A stretch of DNA of 64,000 nucleotides from NCBI GenBank assembly GCA_951812925.1, contig OX638370.1, positions 99,276,897 to 99,340,896 of the forward strand, in the 5' to 3' direction. The notes beneath the pieces were generated by a model. That model made no database searches, was not told where the DNA came from, and worked only from the letters and a program-made list of their open reading frames with translations. This DNA comes from Calliopum simillimum. Lineage: Eukaryota > Arthropoda > Insecta > Diptera > Lauxaniidae. Below are positions 11,680-25,046 of this stretch, piece after piece (the stretch's first letter is position 1; the number at the start of each line of letters is the position of its first letter). The position numbers were made by a program, and so were the translations under genes.

Positions 11680-12506
11680 TAGGGGAACTGATGCTATTGT
11701 GGTATAGCTAATATTTAGGTGGAATTTGAAAGAGAACCGTTTGATCAATTTCAGCCAAATTTTTTTATGCTAATCATTGAAGTATTGGCTACAGAATATA
11801 TTTCAATAAAATGTGTGCAGTTTCATTAAAAAAAGTTATTGAGCAAAATCTGAAAATAGTCAAAAAAGCTGTTTTCAAAAAGTTGGGAGGTAATGTGGTA
11901 TATATGGCGGCACAATGTGGTATATATACTCATCAGTACTTGTAAATTGGGCTGGTAATGTGGTACATATAAGTAGGGTAATGTGGTATACTCAACCATA
12001 CAACCAAATATAAAGTTTGAAAGGTATGAAATAAGTTCATAATAACATTTACATTGGTTCTCAAACTCATAGTTAATGTTAAGAATAATAAGAAATATTC
12101 ATATACCACATAAGTGAACCCCGACTATACCACACTGGCCAATTTTTAGAAATTACAAATTCTAAAAATAAAATGGGAAACTTTATGAATTTGCACAGTT
12201 AAACCCTTATTTCGCAATACTTAGCACTTACCTTTATTGAATATAAATAAAACTTCACCAAAAAGCAACTTTCTCTTAACAAAATTTTTTTGCAAAAAAT
12301 CCAGAAAAAAATCAACCACACGCGACTTAAGTTTCGTTCAACTGACACCGGAAAAATTTTGTTTGGTGCATGACAGCAACACATCCTTGCTTTTTCATGT
12401 TTTCCGATAGGATAAAAGCAGTGACGTTCGCCGGTTCTTTCCCAAATCGGAGATATGCGACCATACCACATTGAAAAACTGTACCACAATAGCACCAGTT
12501 CCCCTA
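11680..12506. mobile_element. TA-flanked pogo-like MITE, family A, copy 1
   Basis: An 827-bp element with terminal inverted repeats TAGGGGAACTGATGCTATTG (left) and the complement of AATAGCACCAGTTCCCCTA (right), flanked by TA dinucleotides. The motif TGTGGTATA, which lies in the terminal repeat, recurs in direct orientation through the left half (near 11885, 11912, 11950 and 11980) and inverted as TATACCACA through the right half (near 12105, 12125 and 12465). No transposase is encoded. The TA target and G-rich ends suggest the Tc1/mariner/pogo group, by inference. Copy 2 at 23655-24513 is highly similar but carries ~33 extra bases. Confidence 0.75.
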
Positions 12507-12594
12507 GTTATTCAGTTATTCAGTGCCATTTCATGAGTATTATTCACGATATCGCAACCGAAATAGACATAAAAACTGAGAATAGTAAGTAAAA

Positions 12595-12910
12595 ACTTCA
12601 AGCAAAAGCTAGGCAAATTTGAAAAAGAGGGCGTGGCAACTTTTGAAATGCTATATTGAAGGCGTTTTCTTAGATAATCCAGCCAAATTTTATTCAGATG
12701 CTAAAGATAGTAAATGCAAGCTCTGAGCAAAAACTTAGTTGATTCGGACATGAAGGCGTGTTCAAAGTCTTCAAAATGCTGTACAGCAAGCGTTACTTGA
12801 GGTTATACAACCTTATGTCGCACAAATACTTGAAATAGTTAGCGCACGATCTGAGCAAAAACCAAGTGAATTCATAAAAGAAGGCGTTGCAAATGCTGCA
12901 ATGCAGAGTA
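12595..12910. repeat. Partial copy of the 145-bp GGGCGTGGCA repeat family
   Basis: Three degraded units share AAGCTCTGAGCAAAAACTTA, GAGGGCGTGGCAAC and TTTCTTAGATAAT(C) with the arrays at 5.3 and 50.9 kb. Confidence 0.65.
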
Positions 12911-13244
12911 TTTCATTTTTGGCCAGACCAAAGGCAACACTCCAACTAGTTTTAGATTATGTTGAAACACGTGACGAACCAGCTGCCCATGTTCGAATCA
13001 TATACTTCATTTATACTTCTGCCACAATCCATTTGATATTTTGGCAAAGTTTACATGTAGGAAATGTGTTCCACAAAATTTATCATTAATATGAATTAGT
13101 AGGTATGTTTTTGGTTATGTTTGAAGTCATTCGGCTACAAAATATGGATAGGCGTCGGTTTCGTCTTCATCACTCAGTAAAAGATTTGTAACACGATAGA
13201 GTATGTAATAATCCTTAAGGGAGCGTATAGTTACAATAGAGACT

Positions 13245-13455
13245 AAAAAAATTTTAAGAAAAAAAAAAAATTTTGAATTTTTTAAAACTTTTTTCCCTTC
13301 AATAATTTTTACAAAAATTTTTCATAAAAAAAATTTTTCATAAAAAAAATTTTTCATAAAAAAAATTTTCATAAAAAAAATTTTTCAAAAATTATTAAAA
13401 AAAAAAGTTTTAAAAAATTCAAAAATTTTTTTTTTCTTAAAATTTTTTTTAAGGA
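13245..13455. repeat. A/T palindrome with a 17-bp tandem core
   Basis: The left part (TTTTAAGAAAAAAAAAAATT, then GAATTTTTTAAAACTTTTTT) is mirrored on the right by AAAAAAGTTTTAAAAAATTC and TTTTTTTCTTAAAATT. The middle contains about four copies of TTTTTCATAAAAAAAA. The whole could extrude as a long A/T hairpin. Confidence 0.7.
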
Positions 13456-13539
13456 AATCTTTTGAAAGACTTAAGTCAAAAAAAAAAAAAAAAAAAAAAA
13501 AGAAAAAAAATTTTTTTGCAAAATTGATTTTTAAGATTT

Positions 13540-14780
13540 TTCAAAACATGGCCATCAATTCGACAATACTTATTTTTATGATTCATATAGGAAATATTGT
13601 TTTTTTGGTATGGCTTCTATTTTATAAACAATGGAAGTTATGTCTTTGTATTTTGAAATTTCTTTTTGCCCGCCTAGTGTGTCTAAATGAAAGCACAAAA
13701 CAAAGTTAAAAAAATTGTCACGTGACTTTTTAGAAAAAAAGTTCCTGTGGCTCTCACAGCCATTTAGCGCAAAACAAGTCTTATACAAAATGTTTGTACT
13801 TCATTCACTTTTTGTAAAAAAAAAAAAATAAAAAAATAAAAAAAATATTATTTTGAGATAATCAACTTTTAAGATTTTTCAAAAAATAGCCGCCATTTTG
13901 TAAATTTTCAAAATTTTCCAAATTTAAAAATGAAAATTAAGAAACAGTTTAAAATGCTACAAGAATCCGAAAACAAGAATTAAAAAAAAATTATTTTTGA
14001 CAAAATGGCGGGACTTAGAAAAAAAATTTCATCGATTTTTCGCAAAAACACCACTTGGACACTCTGAAGTTCCATGCCCATAACTTGGAAACTAAAAATG
14101 AGAGGTCTCCATGCTAAGCACTTTGAACATTTCTGTGAATTTTTATAAAAATCTGAGAACCCAACTGCAAATTTCGAGAAAAGAGAGATGATCACAGCCG
14201 TATTTTCTTAGCAGTGGAATTTATATTCTTCTACTTTGGAATTTTTTTCGGCCACCTAGTGGGTGTAAATCAAAGCACAACATAAGGTTAATAAAATTTT
14301 CACACGACTTTTTAGAAAAAAATTCCGTAGCGCAAACCAAATCTTTTGGAAAACGTTTGTTCTTCATTTATCTTTCTGCAGAAAAATTTTAAAACAAAAA
14401 AACAAATAGAATTTTGAGAAATCAACTTTTAAGATTTTTCAAAAAAAGCCTCCATTTTTTAAATTTTCAAAAATTTTCAAAATTTAAGGATGCAAATCAA
14501 AAAACATTTAAAATGCTACAAGAAACAAAAGTTAAAAAAATTTTTTTTTTTCACAAAATGGCGAAACTTAGAAAAAAAAAATAGCATCGATTTTTCGCAA
14601 AATAAATACTTTGACCCTCTGAAGTTCCATGCCCATAACTAGCAAAAAAAATTTTTTTCCGCAAAACTAATACTGGAAGGTCTCTAGACTGAGCATTTAG
14701 AGCTGCTCTGTAAATTTTTAAAAAAATCTGAGAATCCAACTCATGGAAAGGGTCACTTATTAAATTTTTCAATAATATTT
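13540..14780. repeat. Two diverged direct copies, offset ~555 bp
   Basis: TGAAGTTCCATGCCCATAAC occurs at about 14065 and 14620. Upstream of each, in the same order, come a CACCTAGTG-type phrase, CACGACTTTTTAGAAAAAAA, TCAACTTTTAAGATTTTTCA, ATGCTACAAGAA and CATCGATTTTTCGCAAAA. Poly-A runs interrupt both. Short ORFs in this block are by-products of the repeat. Confidence 0.75.
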
Positions 14781-17200
14781 GACTTACCTAATTTTTCCCC
14801 ATAACCAGTGATTTATCCATATTGGTTATTTAGGTGTAAAAATAATTGCAAAATAACAGTTGTCTTTGTAAAATTAATTAATAAGTTCTTAATCAAACTT
14901 TTTATAATTCCATCTGACAAATTTCTTCAATAACTTGAACTTTTTTTATTAAAAAATTTTTCATAATTTCCCAAACGTGAAAAAGCTTTACAAAGATTGA
15001 CATATATTTGACATTCAATTGCATACCGCATTTTATTGTACAAAATTCGTGCGTATTGATGTAAACAAAATGACTGTCTCACACACACACATAGTGTGAA
15101 TGAATTTCTAAGGATGAATAAATGAATGAATGAAAGAAAACAAAGCAAAAAGAATCCGTGCGCACACGTGATGATGATAAAAATCATTGCAATGCTGATG
15201 ACAATGATAACAATATCACCGTTACTTGGTAACGCTTACACTTTATGATTTCAAAGTAGCTTAGTGCGATTGTCTTGGTATTGTTTTTCCGTTCAAACCT
15301 CAGGCACATCGCATTGAAAATGCTTTACTACTATGCTGTATGTATGTATGCATGCATATCCCTACGATATGATGCGACACTTTTTCAACGTGAAAATCTC
15401 ACGCAACAGAACTCATCATTCATTTGTCAGCAGCAACGTCGTCAATGTGATATTGAGTAGACAATGGCATCATCGTTGGTAACTTGCCGCTGCTGCTCCT
15501 GCTGAGTGCACAAATCATAACAACAACAATCGCAATAACAAAGAAACTTTCAAAACAATAGAAATCCTGTCAAATATCACAAGTGAATCAGCGTTCCCAT
15601 TGCATTACAATGATGTGGCAAAAAACACTCTGTGCGTCTGTGATGTTGTCGCGCAGCTACCTGTGATATTTCTATTTTTGTGTTTTATACGCGATGCGTG
15701 ATTTCCATCAAACCCGCTAAAAACTTTTGTGCTCTCTGTCTGTATGCAATTGTAGGCGTTAAGACACAGCAAATGTCGTGCAGTTTTGAAATTTCATCAG
15801 TCATCGTCAACATCATCATCATCATTATGATTGTCAGCAGTTACTTGAACGAGTACAGCATAAGAATTGTAATCTCTATAGGACAAGGACGTGCTACAAG
15901 AACAATGTATATTCGAGAACTTTCATCAATGTGTGTTATTATCACTGTGATAATCTTATATGGCAAGTTTTTGTCATATCATCGTCGATGTTGTTTTGAC
16001 GAAGTATCAATTGTACGTTTACAAATTATGATTGATGGTTAGCTGTTCTGTGCAGACAAACAATGGTCAATGCGGTTATCTTTTTGCGTAATTTTGGACT
16101 TTGGAGTATTTAAGAGTGCGTTATTAGCGCGAAAAATTCTGAGAAGATAATGCCACTTAGTGGCGAATTTGTGCTTAGTATTGAGTTTAAAACCAACTAC
16201 AATTTGCACTTTTTCATCGAAGAATTCTTCATATACTTTAAGAATTAGTACGTTTCTTTTTCGAAAATTAGAACTAAATATTTTCTAAGACAATATTGCA
16301 GCACAGCAATGCATAAAAGTATTATTGAAATATTTAAATCAAATTCTAAAGTCATTGAAGGATAATAATTCCACTAATGCGATTAATTAAAGAAAATTAA
16401 TTTCACTCTCTTTCCCAAACCAGAAAAGTATTTGTGAAATTAATACCACAACTTCATCATAGCACAACAAAGTTGAATAACCCATTGTGGTGATAAATCT
16501 TATCAAACAATATAATTGAATACCAATGGTACATCCTTCCCTTCCTCCCTCACGCTCGCACACATTGAAGTTGTTATTGTTTAGGGAAACTGTAGCATCT
16601 CTATTTGTTTCCCTCATTTGCTGTAGTTACCATAAACAATCTCACAAATATATTCTCAGACCAAAGCTTTGGTTGCTGTACTAATGTGTGTGTTTTGAAA
16701 ATCACTTAAATTTCGCTGTCATCATAAATTTGCAATGAATTCCTTTTCCGTTTACCACATTGTTTCCTGTCTGACCAAACAGCAATAACAACAACAAACA
16801 ACCAAACCAAACCAACTAGCACCGAAAACACCTTCCGGTACAGCCGCCACCCCTACACGCAATTGGACACATACGGCAATACACTCACACAAACAAATAC
16901 CAATTGCAACCATCTGTTGTTGATTGCAGCCGCACTTCCGTTGGAATTTTAAGTGTTAACCATTGCGGCGGCGGCAGCGGCTGCAGTAGCGCATATACCA
17001 TTTAGGCTACAATTGTGTTGCAACTTAGGCTGTTGGCTTCAAAAGAGTATGCTTTAAGAAAAGAAAATCCTTTCATTTGATTAATTGCTATTGCACCTCT
17101 ACAACTGTATACGCTGCTTTTTCGTATTTTAATCATGATGTGAGGCAGAAGCTTAAGTTTTAAAAACTATTAACATCAAAAAGGAAAGAATGCATGAATC
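14781..17200. other. Intergenic, largely unique DNA
   Basis: Moderate complexity with CA-rich patches (CACACACACACA near 15078) and CAA/CAACAA tracts typical of fly single-copy DNA. A 120-codon frame at 15680-16042 (+) has no recognisable domain. Enhancers could lie here but none can be pointed to. Confidence 0.4.
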
Positions 17201-17204
17201 AAAA

Positions 17205-19840
17205 AGTGAATAAATGCATGTGCTATGGAAAGATTACATTAGTGAATCATTAGTTCAAGGAATGAATAAATCAAACAATGAATGATTGAATCAAACAATG
17301 AATGAATGAATCATTGAATGAATGAATAAACAAATAAATCAATGAATGAAAGAGTCAAAGAATGAAAGAATCAATGAATGAATCACTGAGTGAATGTATT
17401 AATACATGAATGAATCAACGAATGCATGCAGATATGAACACAATCAGTTGAATGAATAGATAAATGAATGAGTGTGTGCATGAATGAATAAATAATCGTA
17501 TGAGCGAATGAGTATTTGAATGAAAGAAGATCTGAATAAATGAAAGAACTGAATAAATGAAAGAACGAAAGAATGAGAGAATGAAAGAATGAAAGAATAA
17601 AAGAATGAAAGAATGAAAGAATGAAAGAATGAAAGAATGAAAGAATGAAAGAATGAAAGAATGAAAGAATGAAAGAATGAAAGAATGAAAGAATGAAAGA
17701 ATGAAAGAATGAAAGAATGAAAGAATGAAAGAATGAAAGAATGAAAGAATGAAAGAATGAAAGAATGAAAGAATGAAAGAATGAAAGAATGAAAGAATGA
17801 AAGAATGAAAGAGTGAAAGAATGAAAGAATGAAAGAATGAAAGAATGAAAGAATGAAAGAATGAATGAATGAAAGAATGAAAGAATGAAAGAATGAAAGA
17901 ATGAAAGAATGAAAGAATGAAAGAATGAAAGAATGAAAGAATGAAAGAATGAAAGAATGAAAGAATGAAAGAATGAAAGAATGAAAGAATGAAAGAATGA
18001 AAGAATGAAAGAATGAAAGAATGAAAGAATGAAAGAATGAAAGAATGAAAGAATGAAAGAATGAAAGAATGAAAGAATGAAAGAATGAAAGAATGAAAGA
18101 ATGAAAGAATGAAAGAATGAAAGAATGAATGAATGAAAGAATGAAAGAATGAAAGAATGAATGAATGAAAGAATGAAAGAATGGAAGAATGAAAGAATGA
18201 AAGAATGAAAGAATGAAAGAATGAAAGAATGAAGGAATGAAAGAATGAAAGAATGAAAGAATGAAAGAATGAAAGAATGAAAGAATGAAAGAATGAAAGA
18301 ATGAAAGAATGAAAGAATGAAAGAATGAAAGAATGAAAGAATGAAAGAATGAAAGAATGAAAGAATGAAAGAATGAAAGAATGAAAGAATGAAAGAATGA
18401 AAGAATGAAAGAATGAAAGAATGAAAGAATGAAAGAATGAAAGAATGAAAGAATGAAAGAATGAAAGAATGAAAGAATGAAAGAATGAAAGAATGAAAGA
18501 ATGAAAGAATGAAAGAATGAAAGAATGAAAGAATGAAAGAATGAAAGAATGAAAGAATGAAAGAATGAAAGAATGAAAGAATGAAAGAATGAAAGAATGA
18601 AAGAATGAAAGAATGAAAGAATGAAAGAATGAAAGAATGAAAGAATGAAAGAATGAAAGAATGAAAGAATGAAAGAATGAAAGAATGAAAGAATGAAAGA
18701 ATGAAAGAATGAAAGAATGAAAGAATGAAAGAATGAAAGAATGAAAGAATGAAAGAATGAAAGAATGAAAGAATGAAAGATTGAAAGAATGAAAGAATGA
18801 AAGAATGAAAGAATGAAAGAATGAAAGAATGATAGAATGAAAGAATGAAAGATTGAAAGATTGAAAGATTGAAAGATTGAAAGAATGAAAGAATGAAAGA
18901 ATGAAAGAATGAAAGAATGAAAGAATGAAAGAATGAAAGAATGAAAGAATGAAAGATTGAAAGAATGAAAGAATGAAAGAATGAAAGAATGAGAGAATGA
19001 AAGAATGAAAGAATGAAAGAATGAAAGAATGAAAGAATTAAAAAATGAAAAAATGAAAGAATGAAAGAGTGAAAGAATGAAAGAATGAAAGATTGAAAGA
19101 ATGAAAGAATGAAAGAATAAAAAAATGAAAGAATGAAAGAATGGAAGAAATAAAGAATGAAGGAATGAAAGAATGAAAGAATGAAGGAATGAAAGAATGA
19201 AAGAATGAAAGAATGAAAGAATGAAAGAATTGAAGAATGAAAGAATGAAAGAATGAAAGAATGAAAGAATGAAAGAATGAAAGAATGAAAGAATGAAAGA
19301 ATGAAAGAATGAAAGAATGAAAGAATGAAAGAATGAAAGAATGAAAGAATGAAAGAATGAAAGAATGAAAGAATGAAAGAATGAAAGAATGAAAGAATGA
19401 AAGAATGAAAGAATGAAAGAATGAAAGAATGAAAGAATAAAAGAATAAAAGAATGAAAGAATGAAAGAATGAAAGAATGAAAGAATGAAAGAATGAAAGA
19501 ATGAAAGAATGAAAGAATGAAAGAATGAAAGAATGAAAGAATGAAAGAATGAAAGAATGAAAGAATGAAAGAATGAAAGAATGAAAGAATGAAAGAATGA
19601 AAGAATGAATGAAAGAATGAAAGAATGAAAGAATGAAAGAATGAAAGAATGAAAGAATGAAAGAATGAAAGAATGAAAGAATGAAAGAATGAAAGAATGA
19701 AAGAATGAAAGAATGAAAGAATGAAAGAATGAAAGAATGAAAGAATGAAAGAACGAAAGAATGAAAGAATGAAAGAATGAAAGAATGAAAGAATGAAAGA
19801 ATGAAAGAATGAAAGAATCACAGAATGAAAGAATGAAAGA
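17205..19840. repeat. AATGAAAG octamer satellite/minisatellite array
   Basis: From about 17571 to 19838 the sequence is an almost uninterrupted array of the 8-mer AATGAAAG, roughly 280 copies. The left flank (17205-17570) is a degenerate field of AATG, AATC and AAAT tetramers, and the unit itself reads as AATG plus AAAG, so it probably arose from tetranucleotide slippage. A zone at about 18780-19240 is enriched in variants (GATTGAAA, GAATAAAA, GAGTGAAA), while both sides are nearly pure. Occasional 4-bp insertions (AATGAATG) shift the phase. On the - strand the 8-mer has no stop in any frame, which yields a spurious 822-codon ORF with a period of eight residues. Confidence 0.95.
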
Positions 19841-21770
19841 GTTATATCCATCCCTTTTTTATTCCTCTTTAGTTTTCCCTCTTTACAAGTTGCGGTAACT
19901 TTCGCAAATATGCGAATTTCTTTAACTGAGAAAACTTTTCATTAAAATCACTAATTTTTAATAAAACTAACCAAATGCTTTAAGTTCACCTGCAGCGTAT
20001 TGCAATTTTTTTATATGATTTTCCTTATTAATGTTGATAATGCTGTTGATGATTTTGTTGCACAGGTGTTTTACAACATAACATAAACCGCAGCCGCAAC
20101 AATTTACTGAAAGCAAAAATAGCACAGACCAAGCACAAGCACAAGCTGCAGCAGCAGTTACAATGTTAAGAAAGCTTTGTGTAAACAACAGCTGCAAGTG
20201 ATGCAAGGAAGTTGGAGGTAAGGACTCGACTTGCAAGATATATTGTTGGTGACGCGATGTGCTGCTGCACACAGTGTGGTATTTGGGATTGCCATTAAGT
20301 TAAAGCATTAAATAATTCCAGAAAAACTTGTAAAAATCTTCAAAAACAAATGTATTTTTGATAAAAGACAATAAAGACATAGAAAAAAAAAAAATTCTAT
20401 TAAAAGCAAAGGTCGTCAAGCGACAAAAATCTTGAGATCAAATGTTTAAAATCAACAAAAAACTAGCAGAAAACTTTTTTAGAATTTTTCTAATTTTTAA
20501 GCATTTTCCTTGGCCAAAATCGTTAAAAAGTCCAAAAAACTAAAATGAATTACACAGCGAAATTTCAAGACACAAAAAACTGATGGGAAAAATTTCCGAT
20601 ATGAGTCTTTTTGGAAATTCATATCGCAATTAAAACCGACTTTAAATATGAAGAAGCAAATAGGCTTGTTTTTGACACATACATAATTTAAAAAATCAGA
20701 GTACTTAGTATTTTGTAAAATTAAAAACTCCCCATTGTGCAACACGCAATACTACACATCCATATGAGAGCATAGAGTTCGTGGTGCTGTTGAATTGTTT
20801 CTTGATACATTGGCAGTGCCTGTTCTGGTGCTGATATTTCTTCACTGATGATACCCAATACAAAGAAATCGAAATATTGAACCAAGGAGTGCATTCTTTG
20901 TTTTATCTGCAGCCATGTGTGCCTTCTTCTGCAAATATATTTGCCATAGCACAGCCATGTGCTTTGGCACATTTGTGGCTAGACAACATAAAATTGGCTA
21001 CACACACGCGCAAAACACTAAAGTGGTGTGTGTGTGTGGGAGTTTTAACAACACACAGCGTCATCAGTTGCAACATATGCTGGTCATAATTTTCCTTTTC
21101 GTTGTTTTTTTTTCGTATTTTATTAACTTGAGCGTGGAAAATTTACGAGTCCCTAACGTAGTTGGCTACAGCAGTAAAAGCGCAAGGTGGTGATGGTGTT
21201 GCTGAATGGATGATGATGATGCTGTTGGTTATCGGCTGCTTTTATTAGCTTGTTTGCCAAATTTTAATAGCAATGCAATATTTCAATGTTGCGTTTGACA
21301 GCACTAAACTGAAGCATTTGCTTGGTGCGGCGAGGAACTAAGTGAAAATTAATTAAAATTTATTGAAAAACAAAGAAAAACATTAAAAATTAAGTATCCA
21401 TATCGAATAATGCAAAAAGTTGTGGTAGCATATGACTTACAAATTTTAATTTAATTATCGTCCGTTGATGGAGGCATGACAGATAAAACGCCAATAAGGC
21501 AGTTTCAATTTTGACTACTTAGTAGCAAAAGCTAAATAAGACAGATGTTAAAATAAGCAAATGAAAATTGCTATAATCCTTAGCGCTATGCATGCTGCAA
21601 GGATTAATCCATAACTGAAGTCCACGAAAGTTCTCAAAAATCAGCTCTGTCTCTGGGTTGTCTGATATTTCCCATAGTCCCTGCTTTCCGGTAAAATAGC
21701 ATTCAATAAGGATTCTTCTACTCAAATTTGTTTTAACCTTATGCTTTTCCAAGAAGTTTCAAAAAGTTAT
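19841..21770. other. Intergenic DNA, no gene supported
   Basis: Mixed unique sequence with CAGCAG/GCTGCT patches around 20130-20190 and CACACA/GTGTGT around 21000-21060. Overlapping short frames on both strands lack recognisable features. Confidence 0.45.
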
Positions 21771-21774
21771 AGGT

Positions 21775-22850
21775 ATGTATGTATATATTCTCCTTTAACT
21801 CCTAGCAGGAGCATAGGGCCAATATAAAACATCTCCATTCGTTGCGATCCCTTGCGAAGACTTTGATCTCTTGCCATGACTTTCCCGATTCTTGTATTCC
21901 TTTCCCAGCGACCTTTTCCAGTTAGTTTTGGGTCCACCACATGCTCTACTGCCTTGTGGACTCCACTCAAGAGCCTGGCGACAAACTTCGCTGTGTGGTC
22001 CGTGACCAATCCATCCTCACTTGCGAAACTTGACCTCGTTTGATATAGCCATCTGATTGCATTTTTGATGTAAGTAGCTTGGCATTTGATATAGTGTGAG
22101 GCCACCAAATCTTTAGTACACGCCTTAAGCATTTGTTGACGAATACTTGCAGCTTGTTCGTTAGTTGTTCAGTAACAGGCCATGTTTCGAACCCATGTAA
22201 CAAAACCAAAACATTCGAATCAAAAATGCACACTTTCATTTTGGTGGATATAACGGAAGAAGATCATATTTTTTTCAGTTGAGCAAACGCGCTTTTTGCT
22301 ATTCTTGAGTTGATATCCTCTTTTGCTCCACCATCCATGGAGATAATGCTGCCTAAATACGTGAAGCAATCGACGTTTTTGATGTCATCCGTTGTTTCTT
22401 TTAGAAGATCAGCTGTTTTGGTCTATGCCGGCGGCCTTTTTGTTTTTCATGCTTTGGATAGCTTTCACTATTTCATCGATTGTAAGCGATTATGTTTGTA
22501 TTCGACTACTACTGCGAGTCACTGCGGCAGTTGTAGTTGGTGGTTCTGGTTGCAAGAATGTGGTAGATGTGGGACTCAGTATGTCACAAAAATACTCTTT
22601 CCATCTCATGAGTTGGTCGTCCGCAGATGTTAAGAGATTTCCATTTTTGTCTTTGATTGGGCGGCTCTGTTGGAGTTTTCTGCCTGATAATCTGCGGGTG
22701 ATATCGTAAAGCTGCCTGAGATTTTGGGCATTTGCAGAGCTTTTGGCTTTGCTCGGGTGTATACATACATTTATTTTTGAAATTAAATTTCTTTGGCCGC
22801 GACACTTTTTACCGTCACATTTTTCGACACTGTTCGTTACATCTTGCAAA
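21775..22850 (-). pseudogene. Non-LTR retrotransposon reverse transcriptase, internally deleted
   Basis: Three collinear pieces read on the - strand. 22490-22850 holds the linker typical of these ORF2 proteins (LRQLYDITRRLSG and WKEYFCDIL). 22260-22400 holds NVDCFTYLGSIISMDGG. 21775-22240 holds the C-terminal part with FETWPVTEQLTNKLQVFVNK and CLRRVLKIWWP, then a frameshifted RWE/RDQ tail. The catalytic fingers and palm between the first two pieces, including the YADD motif, are missing. The element ends in a short ATAC/TACA-rich tail at the 21.78-kb side. Related copies lie at 47774-47840, 57555-58370 and 60900-61835. I place it near RTE-like elements from the C-terminal text, with moderate certainty about the clade. 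Confidence 0.8.
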
Positions 22851-23654
22851 CTGAATAGCTAATTTCAATTCAATTATCTACGTATGTAAATGTCGAAAGT
22901 CAATAATATACGCTAGGGTGGTTTGAGAAATTAAAGTTTCTCAGAACATCAAAAGTTTTCCGTTGATGTAAGAAAGCACCGTTTACAATTTGGTCCATTT
23001 TAGAGAACGTTTGATGAATTCCAAATCATTTTAAAAATCAAAGTGTATTGCATAATATAGAAAAATTGTTTTGATTTAAAATTTAAGCTGCTCAACTTAT
23101 TGCGTGGATTTTGAGCCACTAAATTCTTATCGGAAAAAAAAAATTCTCCGTAATATCTGTTGTCTTGGTGATATTTGTCATTCTATTTCGTGTCTAAATT
23201 TTCCTCCTTGAGTGGACACTATCTTCAAAAGTTATGGAGAAATGAAATGCTGATTCGAACTCAGCAGCTCAAAATAAGAAGTTGGGCAGTTCAAGTTTTA
23301 AACCACAACATTTTCAAATATTTTGGAACACTTTTCGATTTTGCAAATGGTTTGGAATCATTCAAGTCTTGACTGAAATAGGAGAAAATTTACATGGTGC
23401 TTACTGACATCGATAGAAAAATGTTGGTACATTTGGAACGAAATTCCGAGCAACTTAAATTTTTAAATCAGCCTCATATACACTTGTCAAAAAGTGGGCA
23501 TAGTTTAATAAGTGCCAGACCACGTTTGAAAATTTTGGCAAGATACAAGCCAATTTGATTAGGTTACCTTGGCCGAAAAAAAAGTTGCTCAGAATAGTCC
23601 CAAGAATTTTATAGTTTTCGGTGTTCTATTAATTTCTACTCCCACTGTATATCA
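22851..23654. other. Intergenic DNA, nothing supported
   Basis: AT-rich sequence without recognisable coding or repeat structure up to the TA-flanked element at 23655. Confidence 0.45.
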
Positions 23655-24513
23655 TAGGGGAACTGATGCTATTGTGGTATAGCTAATGTTTAGGTGGAAT
23701 TTTAAAGGGAACCGTTAGATCAATTTCAGCCAAATTTTTATATGCTAATCATTGAAGTATTGGCTACAGAATATATTTCAATAAAATGTGTGCAATTTCA
23801 TTAAAAAAAGTTATTGAGCAAAATCTGAAAAAAGTCAAAAAAGCTGTTTTCAAAAAGTTGGGAGGTAATGTGGTATATATGGTGGCACAATGTGGTATAT
23901 ACACTGATCAGTACTTGTAAAGTGGACTGGTAATGTGGTACATATAAGTAGGGTAATGTGGTATACTTAACCATACAACCAAATATAAAGTTTGAAAGGT
24001 ATGAAATAAGTTCATAATGACATTTACATTGGTTCTCAAACTCATAGTTTTTATAAAAAAAATAAACAGCAATCAAATAATGTTAAGAATAACAAGAAAT
24101 ATTCATATACCACATTAGCAAACCCTGACTATACCACATTGGCCAATTTTTAGTAATTACAAAATTCTAAAAATAAAATGGGAAACTTTGTGAATTTACA
24201 CAGATAAACACTTATTTCGCAACACTTAGCACTTACCTTCATTGATTATAAATAAAACTTCACCAAAAAGCAACTTTTTCCTAACAAAATTTTTTTCCAA
24301 AAAATCCGGAAAAAAAAATCAACCACACGCGACTTACGTTTCGTTCAACTGACACCGGAAAAATTTTGTTTGGTCCATGAGAGCAACACATCCCTGGTTT
24401 TTCATGTTTTCTGATAGGATAAAAGCAGTGACGTTCGCAGGTTCTTTCCCAATTCGGAGATATGCGACCATACCACATTGAAAAACTATACCACAATAGC
24501 ATCAGTTCCCCTA
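23655..24513. mobile_element. TA-flanked pogo-like MITE, family A, copy 2
   Basis: An 859-bp copy of the element at 11680-12506, with the same TAGGGGAACTGATGCTATTG end and TA flanks. TGTGGTATA motifs lie near 23870, 23890, 23935 and 23952; inverted copies lie near 24107, 24130, 24470 and 24490. Compared with copy 1 it has ~33 additional bases near 24045-24080 and scattered substitutions. ORFs inside both copies correspond to each other only because the DNA is repeated. Confidence 0.75.
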
Positions 24514-25046
24514 CACTTATCAAAAAATGTGTAAAGTTTGATGAGTACAACTTTTTCACTTTTAAGCTCTTAAAAAGCTTATATCTCACAGACTGTAGAA
24601 GCTATTTTGTTGAAATTATTGGTGGTTAGATGTCGATCATAGAAAGCAAACACTCATCAAGAAGTGGACGTTTTTAAGTGTCACATCCAACTTTTGAGTA
24701 AAAGTTTTACTTCATATATTTATTTTTAAGAAAAGTGGCTCGACTCTGTCTCCTTGTTTAGTTTTGTCTGACTTTAAGACCACATTTCGAAACCCTCCCG
24801 CGATAACTGCAGACGACTTTTATAGACGACTTCTCAAGTCCACGTTTGAGTTTGGGGTCTGCAAAAGATATCTTGTTGTAGTTATAAGACATTTATTTTC
24901 AAGATACCACTTTTTTATTTAACAAATACCTCAGATCAGTGTCAAATGCAATTGTCTTGACAGTACTTGGATATGAAAAAGATAAAACAAATACTGCACA
25001 GACCTGTCTTGTTTGATTTGTTTCAGTTAAGTTCGGTGCAAATACT
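24514..25046. other. Intergenic DNA, nothing supported
   Basis: No coding or repeat structure recognised between the MITE and the LTR copy. Confidence 0.4.

Noticed and set aside
12199..12495. 98-codon frame similar to one at 24281-24589
   Set aside because: The similarity arises because both lie in copies of the same TA-flanked element; neither resembles a transposase.
17383..19851. 822-codon open frame on the - strand
   Set aside because: It is the translation of the AATGAAAG array; the complementary octamer has no stop codon in any frame, so a long frame is unavoidable. The period of eight residues follows from 24 bases.
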